A stretch of 37,884 nucleotides of DNA from Spirochaetales bacterium (lineage in GTDB: Bacteria > Spirochaetota > Spirochaetia > Sphaerochaetales > Sphaerochaetaceae), in NCBI GenBank assembly GCA_018433865.1, contig JAHDQJ010000051.1, forward strand, positions 1 to 37,884, written 5' to 3'. The translations under genes and the position numbers were made by a program. The notes under the pieces are model-generated. The model was not told the origin of the DNA, searched no databases, and saw nothing but the letters and a program-made list of their open reading frames with translations. Of this stretch, positions 9,601-17,610 are shown one piece after another (the stretch's first letter is position 1; each line of letters begins with the position of its first letter).

Positions 9601-10781
9601 AAAGCTTGTGCAATATTTTTTAATAATAATGCGGTCATGGGATGAATAGGCAGAATATTTTTCAGCACACGTTCATTAGTGATACTTGTTGCTTGCATCA
9701 CTTCCTTTCGCGCAATGCTTGTCTGTGATCCTAGATCGCCATCCACTAAAGTATCCCATGTCTGTTTTGCTGCAGGTTTTATATTAAAAGCATGCCCAAG
9801 CAAATCGAAAGCAATATTATCTGGTAATACTATTGAGATAGGCACAAAACGATCACTAACTTTTGACTGATTGCCTCTATCATTATCTGATACATAGATT
9901 TGTTGGGGCTCATGAGTAACGACTATGAAATAAAAAGGTTTGTTCTGAACAAGAGAGGCGATTTTCTGGAACTCAGAAAGGCTTTCACGATTATTTCTAA
10001 AGTAATCAGAAAATTCATCCCAAATTAAAACAATGCTGATGTTATTATGATCAATGATATCAGTTAGCCAGTTAATCAGCCTATCAGAATCGATCGACAA
10101 GGCAGTAATTCCTTCTTCATCTGCAAGAGTGAAGATATTATCAACCAGAGATTTAACCTCACTATCGTATTTAAGAGCAGCTAATATTTCATCAACATTG
10201 GATTGGGAAAACAAAGCTTTCCATTTCTTCTTAGAGTTATTTAAAAAACTGTTAACCATTAATTGATGGTCAACATCTTCTAACCAGGCAATGATACTTG
10301 CTTTTAAAGTGTTTTCGCCAAGATATGCAACTTTCTTTGATATTAGAGCTTCCCTAACACTTTCTTGTATTGCGAAGAATAAGTCTCTAGCTGACATTAT
10401 TCCCCCTGAAGCATACCGATGAGCTACAACAATACCTTTTTGTTTATGACCAATAAGTTTCTGTAAGAGATCACCTTTTGACTTCAAAGGCTCATACAGG
10501 TCCCAATAGGCACGAAGCTCGTCTTCAGGAACCTCTAGAATTTTTCGTAACGCATAGGCACATTGCGACTTCCCGGTTCCATATGCGCCTTCAATCCAGA
10601 GGGTTTTCCCATTGTTCTGCCTTGCTAGCGCACGTTCCATTTGATTTAACATGTCAATGAATGTAGTGTGTGGGTAAGTATTTTTCCAAGGTGCACCAGC
10701 CTCGATTGCAGCAGCATCAATGCAAGGAAAATATCTATCATCTATATCAAAATATTCTCGATATTTAGCATTAGTTGACAT
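6609..10781 (-). CDS. brxC: BrxC, giant P-loop ATPase of BREX
   Basis: A 1390-residue ATPase. Walker A GAYGTGKS occupies 65-72 and Walker B VLIWDEF carries D255 and E256. The rest is a long chain of helical and ATPase-like segments without other motifs I can name. The size and the N-terminal P-loop with WDEF fit the BrxC/PglY family, which is present with PglZ in BREX loci. The start at 10781 has AGGAG 9 bases upstream. It is 12 bases downstream of the PAPS-reductase-like gene and overlaps pglZ at its 3' end. In studied BREX systems BrxC is required for both modification and phage exclusion and is thought to act as a large DNA-associated motor. That role is transferred from the family and not seen here. 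Confidence 0.9.
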   Translation of the reverse strand: MSTNAKYREYFDIDDRYFPCIDAAAIEAGAPWKNTYPHTTFIDMLNQMERALARQNNGKTLWIEGAYGTGKSQCAYALRKILEVPEDELRAYWDLYEPLKSKGDLLQKLIGHKQKGIVVAHRYASGGIMSARDLFFAIQESVREALISKKVAYLGENTLKASIIAWLEDVDHQLMVNSFLNNSKKKWKALFSQSNVDEILAALKYDSEVKSLVDNIFTLADEEGITALSIDSDRLINWLTDIIDHNNISIVLIWDEFSDYFRNNRESLSEFQKIASLVQNKPFYFIVVTHEPQQIYVSDNDRGNQSKVSDRFVPISIVLPDNIAFDLLGHAFNIKPAAKQTWDTLVDGDLGSQTSIARKEVMQATSITNERVLKNILPIHPMTALLLKNIAQAFKSNQRSMFDFIKTSSTEDVKAFQWFIDKVGPFDDHPVLTVDMLWDFFYEKGKNNLSSEIRLVLDTFQQQKNLREDEAAVLKAILIMQAIDLRLGGVIDLLKATEQNISYVFAGISSGLDVSCKNIAKGLKNKGVLVSTPLSGGRSAYTVAVLAGDQVKIDSYKKELRKNTTTSKLVNEGELSSVLSLSPALRLRFDSDLGAGTITPVTSNDFTRIINSLRDKPNGWKFHAIIAFAKDDSEATAFRRSLVAAVKNEQYKDIVIIDALSAPLGFDLFEQYVDYTAMAMYYQGNNNLSSRENADKAKHILNQDWKNKIYNGPVIIYTYSNQEGIKVSTGQGVGSVLQTLVTTKFPYVFDFARNLTESQLKSTPNVKQSAKSGITQITSGLIKGVENIILSSVWNTDNYWIKDATTNLPISKIKLDIEKLIQKSFSEEGQISIGEIYDFLQDEYGFAPSNLSAFIIGFLLKEYGNEQYRYTDTSGGHEQMTPDKLAEMIGNYISKTPKPKPTYLVKMTAEEMAFYTLTENAWGIPTNSCSSAGKAGSAVSNEMRKLGLPVWCLENVVTIEEFEVIQLYIELVQKEGNEAHRKAVEIGRLALANPSLGEILSKSISLENCQEGMSNYLRSFENGKIYEVASSIGAQDNVLGDISQQFAVEYSCLWDKKIGEEEIQKLFIKYNIVKLSNDILNTSSHSLSEIYDEWRNHFKFIGISHSSLRNKYPVLHKIFDIIQKILNGEDLLHEKLKIFNSELETHSLVVKELFENYKILFKEVYKLYLEGLSDDEIIEIMSQIPIGLFMLSITECNSKVKDIANEYRKNLLRSQLSHFWKEKTNTTNPNDWSNRKRTPILCCVPVKEFEIAKKSFEVLNNSNGTDEEIKAALAFLNSTTLFEVLNDKEKCDEAFRREIIGNYSFLLSDIDRVRDDLDQIPIGVYEWRDNPNVRIRIQQLAEAEYNSGGSDKVVEKIEKLSETEIKTYLTNLIMNNITVGIEILNDKGGF

Positions 10782-10793
10782 TTGTCGTATCTC

Positions 10794-13124
10794 CTAAAAT
10801 TGTAAGAGCACATCTTTCGAAGACTTATCCTCTGCCAGTGTTATTTTATCGAGGTCATAAGTGAACGACACAACGATATAATCAGGATATTTTGCTGACA
10901 ATCCTAACAAGATGGGGATGATTTCATTTCGCTCAAGACCAAATATTCTCGATGGACTTATACCATCTCGATCGATATCGTCATTTAGAAGGGTTGTGAG
11001 AGTAAATTCCTTGTGATTGTTACAATCTTCTGCAAATTTAAATAAACCATATAATAGGACAAGCGGGTTGCTTACTACACATTTAGTTCGAACGAAATAT
11101 TCTTCTTCAGTAACATACCCCCAATGGAGACTAGTTCCCAGTGGAGTTTCAACTAGTCGCTTGAATGATTTTACGATAGATTTTGCATCTTTAGGTTTAA
11201 CTTCAACAGCTACAAGCATATCTTCTACGCTTTTTCTCGCATAGTTAATACCAATTTCAAAATTTTTCACAAACCACTCAACTTGAGGATTCTCAGAAAC
11301 AAGGTTTACAAGTATTAACCCCTGAGCCGTTTCAGTTTCCCAGCCAATTCTTGAAATAAGTTCTGCAAAGGAAGTAAAGTGATTTTTTTCATTGAGATGA
11401 GCATCTTTAAGGAATCTTCTAAACATGTCATACATCATCGGACCAAGCGTATGTTCCGTAAAAAAAGCTTCCTTAAGCTCAAAAAATGAGCGCAACCATT
11501 CTGTTTTTGGCGCATGATCGGCGAATGAGTTAAGACTTTTCATTGTGTTTCCTCCCCCTTGTGGATGACGTAATGAATGAAATATTAAACAACCACTATC
11601 AATTTCAAGACATTGGTGACATCGAACACAGTTCCTAATTTTAACTTTTCCATTTGTAAAACTGATACAGCCGTACTTGCAGTTAGATTCACACACCCGA
11701 CAACCCTTACAGTATGCTGCTTTCCTAAATACTTTGCGGATTAATTTCCTCAATAAAGGTTTCTCTTTGAATATTGTGTCTGGAATTCTTACTACATATC
11801 CATTCTTAGTATTTTTAATAGAGAACTTAATCGGTTCATTATTGATGTCAACTGAATAATCACCATCCTTTCCATGTAAATCACCAATTGTCTTAATCCA
11901 TTCCATCCAATCTGAATCTGGATTTATTACTGTAATAGTCAGGTATCCATTTGCTATTTTTTCCAAACAACGAAATGGTTTATCTACAATTTCTCTTCCA
12001 TTTTTCCTGGAATTCCATCCGCCATTAAGAATGTATGATTGGACGTATTCATCTTTTCGTTTATCATTGTCGTAGTTACACTTAATAATTTGTACAAATT
12101 TATCAATTTCATCTGGGTAGCTGCTCCTACGAAGGTAATCCCCAGATCCTCCCGACATCGGACAAAACAGACATCCTGCACGACTGTTCCCTTTTTTATA
12201 TGCCTCATTAATAAAGATATTTTTCGCAAAAATGTATAGCCATATTTCTGCAGAGGTCCATTCAAGAATCGAGTTATGACTGTATTGCCCCTTCTGTTTT
12301 ACGCTATAATTCTCGTATTTATATTTACTTCTTCCAATACTTTCATGTGCACGGACTCCGACAAAATCAAGCCCTATATAATTATTTTTGCCTGTGATTT
12401 CTCTTAGTTTTAAAGTCTGGGGAGTACTCTTATGTACTGAACAACACCAACGTAGAACACGAGAAGGAGGTCCAAACAACTCCCATGATTCTTCAGGTTT
12501 TAGATGCGAACTTCCAATATAAAATGGTATTTCCAATTTCGCACATTGCTGTTTGGTTCTATTAATTACTTCATAAGTATCTGGGAATTCCATGCCTGTA
12601 TCCCCAAAGACAACTATAAAACTACCTTTTGGCAGTGCTTTTTTTACGATTTCAAGTAATACACAACTATCTTTTCCACCAGAAAAAGCCACATGAAACG
12701 AATCTACTTTCTCTTTATATTTTGTATATATGTTCAATACTTTTTTTACTGTTGTTTGCTCAAGAATCTCAATCATTTCTCGATTTTCGTAAATCATTGC
12801 GGAAACATCGATTGGGCGAAGAGATATTCCCTTCGGTTCAGGTTCTATAGGTTTGCCATCTTCTCCCACAGGAATAATAATCTCAGGTGCAGTGTAGATA
12901 TTACCACCTTTAATTTTTGCAACAAGATCACCTCGATAATAATAATTATTTGCCTCAGCCCACATATAGGGAAGATCAACCTGATTGTCATATTTCCAAA
13001 TTTTATTAAAACCCAAATGGTCTAACTCTATCGCGTAAACTGGACGTGGTTCTTTTGAAAATCCTGTTGGGGAGGAATTAAGAAGTATTCCGCCAGTAAT
13101 TTTATCATAGGTGTAGGAATACAT
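10794..13124 (-). CDS. brxP: BrxP-like PAPS-reductase/DndC-type protein fused to ferredoxin-like and DUF4007-like regions
   Basis: A 776-residue protein with four visible parts. Residues 1-120 carry an N-terminal region of unknown type. Residues 140-390 are a PP-loop ATP pyrophosphatase domain: SGGKDS (148-153), FGDTGMEFP, RWCCSVHK (225-232) and GCLFCP (317-322). Residues 472-512 hold nine cysteines in ferredoxin-like spacing (CKGCRVC, CVRCHQC). From residue 528 a segment starting MKSLNSFADHAPKTEW resembles DUF4007 proteins found beside PAPS-reductase/Dnd genes. DndC and SspD use this PP-loop fold to activate the DNA backbone for sulfur insertion, so the protein is the likely modification enzyme of the system. 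The start at 13124 has AAAGGA 7 bases upstream. It lies 2 bases after the previous gene. Residue 528 also looks like an independent translation start (separate entry). Confidence 0.87.
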   Translation of the reverse strand: MYSYTYDKITGGILLNSSPTGFSKEPRPVYAIELDHLGFNKIWKYDNQVDLPYMWAEANNYYYRGDLVAKIKGGNIYTAPEIIIPVGEDGKPIEPEPKGISLRPIDVSAMIYENREMIEILEQTTVKKVLNIYTKYKEKVDSFHVAFSGGKDSCVLLEIVKKALPKGSFIVVFGDTGMEFPDTYEVINRTKQQCAKLEIPFYIGSSHLKPEESWELFGPPSRVLRWCCSVHKSTPQTLKLREITGKNNYIGLDFVGVRAHESIGRSKYKYENYSVKQKGQYSHNSILEWTSAEIWLYIFAKNIFINEAYKKGNSRAGCLFCPMSGGSGDYLRRSSYPDEIDKFVQIIKCNYDNDKRKDEYVQSYILNGGWNSRKNGREIVDKPFRCLEKIANGYLTITVINPDSDWMEWIKTIGDLHGKDGDYSVDINNEPIKFSIKNTKNGYVVRIPDTIFKEKPLLRKLIRKVFRKAAYCKGCRVCESNCKYGCISFTNGKVKIRNCVRCHQCLEIDSGCLIFHSLRHPQGGGNTMKSLNSFADHAPKTEWLRSFFELKEAFFTEHTLGPMMYDMFRRFLKDAHLNEKNHFTSFAELISRIGWETETAQGLILVNLVSENPQVEWFVKNFEIGINYARKSVEDMLVAVEVKPKDAKSIVKSFKRLVETPLGTSLHWGYVTEEEYFVRTKCVVSNPLVLLYGLFKFAEDCNNHKEFTLTTLLNDDIDRDGISPSRIFGLERNEIIPILLGLSAKYPDYIVVSFTYDLDKITLAEDKSSKDVLLQF
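11541..11560 (-). promoter_or_regulatory. Strong internal ribosome binding site and ATG within brxP
   Basis: Read on the minus strand, AAGGGGGAGG is followed by AAACACA and then ATG at 11543-11541. This is the strongest Shine-Dalgarno in the operon, yet it sits inside the open frame, where it encodes PQGGGN. The ATG is residue 528 and begins the DUF4007-like part. It could produce a separate 249-residue protein from the same mRNA, or be a relic of two genes that fused when an intervening stop was lost. Confidence 0.6.
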
Positions 13125-13126
13125 TA

Positions 13127-15271
13127 TTATCCTTTCCTTTCTATTACTATCTTTGCTTTAATCATTATTTGATTAATCCTATTCGTTGTTCTTCTTGATA
13201 TAAACCCAGCATCTTTTAGAAATTTGCCAATTTCATTTATCGACAAGGGAATGCCAGAACTTACTACAGCATCAACTAGAATTTCATTGTAATTCATTTC
13301 ACAACTCTTCCGGACAACTGCTCCAGAATTACTCAAGTTTAATGAAATTGAATCGAATCTAAAACTTCTACTAAAACGTCGACAATAACTCTCTAATAAG
13401 TATTGATTCCAGGGTTTTCCGCAATCAGGGAATGCTCCGAAAGTTATAAAAGTTTTTATTGCTGAATAATTCCCCTTTATAAATCTATCAATTGCTTTAT
13501 CAATCGCTTCTATATCAAAGCACAAATATTTATCTGCTATGAATGTGTTTTCATCAGTTCTCACCATTATTGAATTTCCCGCTTCAATGGGAATATAACG
13601 GTGGATTTCACCTGTAAGTTCTTCTTCATACTTTAATAAATCTTCAAGAGAAGTCATTTCTAATGTTCGACAATATTCTTTCATAATCGTTAAAGCATCC
13701 AACTCATCGCCCTTTTGAATTACAATTTTTCCTTTTTTATCAAATTTACTTGAAAGACAAACTTGAAAGGCTAGATTTTGGAGCGCTGATGCTGAGAGCT
13801 CAATGTAACGATTTCCAATCTCTTCTATAGGCAGCTTAGATATTGACACAAAACCATTTCTCCTACATTCCTGTTCGGCAGCATTTATAATTTCTTGTTT
13901 TTGATCAGCAGTAATTTCTACTCTGCTTATATGTGTAAAAGACTCAACACTATTCCAGATAAAATTTTCGTTCTGGCCAAGAGTATTCTTAATTCGTTCT
14001 ATAGGTAAATATTTTAACCTCGCACTCAATTCTTCATAAGTTAGTATTAAATTTTCTCCCCAAACTCGAAGAATTTCTTTTTCAACAATGGTATTGATAG
14101 AAGCAATAATTTTCCCAAAGAAATATTGTGTGAATCTATAATCAGGAAACATATCTTTAAATATTTCTATTAACATCTCTTCGGAAACTACATTTTCAGC
14201 AAACAGCCAGATTTCATTTACGTGGTAAAACTCAGAGTAAAAGATCGCTTGTGCTCCTTCATTAAAATATCCATCCACTGAATTCTTAATAAGCTCCTTA
14301 ACTTCATTAGAGAGAAGGTAAATCTTACTATCAAAAAGAATACCACTTTTCAAGATATGCTCTTTCAATACGCTCTCAGTAAAGCTTACCTCCATTTTAT
14401 ATTTATCCAGATAAAAATATTTAAAACGAGCCAACTCTATTGGAGAATCAAGTCTAAGCCCCTTTGAAAAATTCTCTTTTAAAACCTCTTTAAGATTTTC
14501 AACTTCCCTATTGTTGACTGTAGAAATTGAGGGTTGATTCAAAACAATATTATTTTCATTTGCAGCCTTATCCAAATTTTTATTATCAAATGAATCAAAG
14601 TTATTCTTATACCACCAAGCATCTCTGTAATTACTGCTTCTACCTCCTCCTTTTTTAAACCTAAAATGGAATCCCATATCATCAAGCTTATCCATCACAG
14701 AGGCCAGTTCTCTGCCTCCTAAAACCCATAAGACACCACCAGATTCACGTTTATCTACAACTTTTAACCTAAATTTATGAAGTAAGTTTATAACTTCTGC
14801 TTCTTCTGGACGCTTAAAGGTTGACATTTTAATATCTGAAGGTGTCCCTGATGCAAGACTATTCTCAGAATCTATGTTAACTGATTTCGACTTATTAAGA
14901 CTTTCTATTTTTTTTAAAAAACGCGAAAATACCACCCCCCCAATAATATATAATTTATGTGTATTATTTTTATAATCCCTATATATTTCTTTCCTCAATA
15001 TATAATTATATAATTCTATAAATTCATTCGGGTTGCTGTACAGCCACAGATTAACCTTCGAATAGTTCTTGCTTATAGCAAGTGAAGAGATATTATCAAC
15101 ACAAGCCACTAGTTCATCTATTGAGTACCGATTAATATATTCATTCGAAAACCAATTAGTAAATTTTTGCTTCCTATTGAATACAGAATCGGCAATATTT
15201 TGCACATCTGTATTTTTATAGTCTCTATTTTGAATGAATTCTCTATCCATACTAGTAACCTTTTTCATCAA
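13127..15271 (-). CDS. Uncharacterised 714-residue first gene of the BREX-like operon
   Basis: The frame begins with TTG at 15271 and ATG at 15268, but the ATG at 15250 (MDREFIQN) has AAAAAGG 8 bases upstream and is the better start, giving 707 residues. Near residues 155-222 there is a compact module with VVDKRESGGVLWVLGG followed by FRFKKGGGR and AWWYK. Modules of this kind (a VIDKR...ALWVIGG pattern ending in AWW) occur in other bacterial proteins of unknown function. The extreme C-terminus (about 665-714) reads like a winged helix with a basic recognition helix (RRTTNRINQ). The middle is helical and AT-rich, with no motif I recognise. It is followed after 2 bases by brxP. It is probably an accessory or DNA-recognition subunit of the system. 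I cannot assign a function. Confidence 0.75.
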   Translation of the reverse strand: MMKKVTSMDREFIQNRDYKNTDVQNIADSVFNRKQKFTNWFSNEYINRYSIDELVACVDNISSLAISKNYSKVNLWLYSNPNEFIELYNYILRKEIYRDYKNNTHKLYIIGGVVFSRFLKKIESLNKSKSVNIDSENSLASGTPSDIKMSTFKRPEEAEVINLLHKFRLKVVDKRESGGVLWVLGGRELASVMDKLDDMGFHFRFKKGGGRSSNYRDAWWYKNNFDSFDNKNLDKAANENNIVLNQPSISTVNNREVENLKEVLKENFSKGLRLDSPIELARFKYFYLDKYKMEVSFTESVLKEHILKSGILFDSKIYLLSNEVKELIKNSVDGYFNEGAQAIFYSEFYHVNEIWLFAENVVSEEMLIEIFKDMFPDYRFTQYFFGKIIASINTIVEKEILRVWGENLILTYEELSARLKYLPIERIKNTLGQNENFIWNSVESFTHISRVEITADQKQEIINAAEQECRRNGFVSISKLPIEEIGNRYIELSASALQNLAFQVCLSSKFDKKGKIVIQKGDELDALTIMKEYCRTLEMTSLEDLLKYEEELTGEIHRYIPIEAGNSIMVRTDENTFIADKYLCFDIEAIDKAIDRFIKGNYSAIKTFITFGAFPDCGKPWNQYLLESYCRRFSRSFRFDSISLNLSNSGAVVRKSCEMNYNEILVDAVVSSGIPLSINEIGKFLKDAGFISRRTTNRINQIMIKAKIVIERKG

Positions 15272-15973
15272 CTAACTTGAAAAATTTAAAAATTTTTATC
15301 ATATCAGATACCAAGATTGGAAGAATGGTCGTGCTTCCAACTATTGCTACATCATTTAATTTCATGGGGATGGTTACCATAAATCAATCAATTATTAACG
15401 TTAATATAATCAATAGCATTTTTCATAAACATTTATTTGCCTTTATCAGTATTTTTATAATAAGATCCATGAACATTGTATCATCCTCTGCTTTCAACGT
15501 AAAACATATTCTTTGAGATTAAACATCAAGAGACAGTCGGTATACATTTAGATATCGTAAGATAAAGTATAGCATTGTTATTCCTTTTCTGAATAAATCG
15601 CTGACTATTCTATTAGGAGTAGCTATCTTTATTAATTCGATTGAATTTTCATTAAAGATTTCTAACTTGAAACAAAATCCTCTTTGATCACAAAAGATCT
15701 CACGTGTATTGAACAGGAAAGGCTCAGGGATTTCCAACACTGAACATTCAAATATCCTATTTTATCCTTAGCGGACTCACTCCTTATAGAATCTCTAAAG
15801 AGACCTTTCGTCAGCTCGATCGGAATTCCAGATTGAGTAGACATTTTGTTCTACAAGACTTTCACGAATAATTACTCATAAAACCTTAAAATATTCCAGA
15901 TTCTAGAATGTCATGTTATTCTATCAAGGCGAGTGTTTCCCAATGCCCTATTTCTTTTTAAGGCTGTATTTGA
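15272..15973. other. AT-rich intergenic stretch between divergent defence genes
   Basis: About 700 bases separate the start of the leftward BREX-like operon from the rightward GIY-YIG gene. Short open frames on both strands lack ribosome sites and recognisable sequence. The promoter of the operon must lie near 15280-15400 on the minus strand, but I find no convincing -35/-10 pair. No repeat, tRNA or terminator is evident. Confidence 0.5.
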
Positions 15974-16834
15974 ATGAGAACTGAAAGATCAGATGTAGAA
16001 TTCCCTCTGTGGAGAAAGAAAGTCGACAAATCACTGTTCGACCATAACGGTACAACGGTGCCTTTCTGGGCATGCAAGATGTGGGATCTTCATACCATCT
16101 TCGAAGGGGTATCCTCAAAGAGCGATCCCCTGTCCAGGATTATGATTCATTTTAAGAATGAAGTATACCAAGGATGGGTTACCAATAATATCAAAGGACG
16201 TACCGTACCATTGATACGTCTATGGTATCCACAGGAGTTGACCTTCAAGATCAAGCACGCCTTCTTGATGAGTTACATGAGATCCCTTGAACAACGGCTC
16301 ACCACAAAAAAAGAAAATGATGTGGAGCTCGAAATTCCATTCTGGGAATTCCTTGATATCGAATTTGATTCACACAATAAGACGTTTGTGTTCGTTGCTT
16401 ATTACAAGCAGAAATCGAGTTTCCCAAATCTATTTGATCGTCTGATCGATTCCCCAGGTATGAAACGAATCGATGATGAATTACGGGGTAAGGAGAATGG
16501 AAGAATCCATAAACAAGATTGGAAACCCCGGGCAGAAGTCCAGTTGGAGATCGGAGCAAAGAATGTTATCTACTATCTCATAGATACACATAATCAACTA
16601 TTGTATATAGGGGAAGCAAAGGATCTTGTTTCTAGGTTGCTGCAATCTCATCCTTCAATTCCACATTGGGACTATTTTAGATACAACGTCCTACATAAGG
16701 AAATCGAGAAAGAACGGGTAACCTTGGAACGCATGATAATCAGGGATTTCGCCAGTTTCTTGAGTAACAAGAAGGATATCTCCTGGTTTAACATCTCAGG
16801 CTTTAAGCTCGCCAATGATAAGATCGATATCTAG
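15974..16834 (+). CDS. GIY-YIG superfamily nuclease, stand-alone
   Basis: A 286-residue protein whose C-terminal third is a GIY-YIG domain: VIYYLID (198-204) and LLYIGEAKDLVSRL (209-222, with the catalytic-type Arg at 221). HWDYFRY (231-237) follows, then LERMII, with Glu252 in the position of the metal-binding Glu. The first 190 residues form an uncharacterised domain with WYPQELT and IPFWEFLD. Members of this superfamily include restriction enzymes (Eco29kI type), homing endonucleases and repair nucleases. No methyltransferase is adjacent. The gene lies divergently from the BREX-like operon and could be its effector or an independent defence nuclease. The start at 15974 has AAGG about 11 bases upstream. 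Its GC content is intermediate between island and prophage. Confidence 0.8.
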   Translation: MRTERSDVEFPLWRKKVDKSLFDHNGTTVPFWACKMWDLHTIFEGVSSKSDPLSRIMIHFKNEVYQGWVTNNIKGRTVPLIRLWYPQELTFKIKHAFLMSYMRSLEQRLTTKKENDVELEIPFWEFLDIEFDSHNKTFVFVAYYKQKSSFPNLFDRLIDSPGMKRIDDELRGKENGRIHKQDWKPRAEVQLEIGAKNVIYYLIDTHNQLLYIGEAKDLVSRLLQSHPSIPHWDYFRYNVLHKEIEKERVTLERMIIRDFASFLSNKKDISWFNISGFKLANDKIDI

Positions 16835-17037
16835 AAAAGGATCTAGTCTCGTAACCTATACGGGGATCTGAATCTTTAAATATCATACCGTATAATTATA
16901 AATCCACTTATAGAATAACGTATCCCATGAATGTCTATTTAATTTCTAGTCAAAATCACTAATTCCCATGATTACATCTTGAAGCATTTTTCGGTTGTTA
17001 AGCGTATATCCAATAGATCAAACCAAGGAGGTAATAC

Positions 17038-17214
17038 GTGCAATTTGAATATCATCTGATATTATCAATTGAAAACACAAATAATCGTGAGGCAATACTA
17101 AATAGATTTGGAGTAAGCGAATTTTTACAATTCTGTATAATAAATGAGATTTTCGAGGAAGGTATGAAAGTCTTTGTAAAAAGATATTTTCTTCTTAAAC
17201 CAATCAAGGATTAA
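17038..17214 (+). CDS. Small 58-codon GTG-start gene with strong ribosome site
   Basis: A 58-residue frame starting at GTG 17038, preceded by AAGGAGG with 6 bases spacing, one of the best Shine-Dalgarno sequences in the window. The protein begins MQFEYHLILSIENTNN and ends with a basic tail (VKRYFLLKPIKD). The layout beta-strand, NNREAILNRFGVSEF helix, strand resembles a small alpha/beta protein. No family is recognised. A potential hairpin region follows 43 bases after the stop. It could be a small regulator or part of a toxin-antitoxin or defence unit; the function is unknown. Confidence 0.5.
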   Translation: MQFEYHLILSIENTNNREAILNRFGVSEFLQFCIINEIFEEGMKVFVKRYFLLKPIKD

Positions 17215-17256
17215 GAAGACCTAACCAAATAAAATTGTTATTGGAAAACCAAAAAA

Positions 17257-17297
17257 ACTGTACACTCTCAAGTGTACAATATTTCAAGTGCACAGTT
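17257..17297 (+). terminator. Three-arm hairpin region downstream of the small gene
   Basis: Arm 1 (around 17257-17267, containing CTGTACACT) can pair with arm 2 (AGTGTAC, to 17277) in a short 6-7 bp hairpin. It can alternatively pair with arm 3 (AGTGCACAGTT, 17287-17297) over 11 positions with one mismatch. The flanks are AT-rich. It may be a terminator or a switch between two structures. The U-tract expected after a classical terminator is poor. Confidence 0.35.
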
Positions 17298-17610
17298 CCT
17301 TAATTTGCAAATATTTATTTATTTTCATTTTTTTGTATTTACTTATTTCTATTTTTAGAATATACTTATCAACACATGGTAACACCGGCATGAGTAATTT
17401 AATCGTTCTCATAACCCGGAGGGTAAAAGTAGTATTTGACTACCTGTCGGCAAAAACCAATTGACACCTCCCCACATATCTTCTATCCTCACCTTTACCT
17501 GCATACTACTTAACGCATGTTTACACTATTTTCCAAATCCCTATTGACCCTCATCCCCATTTCGTACTATCCTCTGTCTACCAAGTCTGACGACTAACAG
17601 GCTTACAAGG
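17298..17610. other. Non-coding junction between defence island and prophage
   Basis: About 310 bases without a supported gene. Base composition changes here from AT-rich to GC-richer. A possible sigma-70-like promoter for the XRE gene is TTGACC at 17544-17549 with TACTAT at 17565-17570, but the 15-base spacing is short. No integrase, tRNA or obvious attachment repeat was found. Confidence 0.4.

Noticed and set aside
15519-15740. 73-codon minus-strand frame upstream of the BREX operon
   Set aside because: No ribosome site, no similarity that I recognise, and AT-rich random-like composition.
17298-17610. Possible phage attachment site or integrase remnant at the prophage left end
   Set aside because: I found no integrase, tRNA end or repeat that recurs elsewhere in the window, so no att site can be supported.
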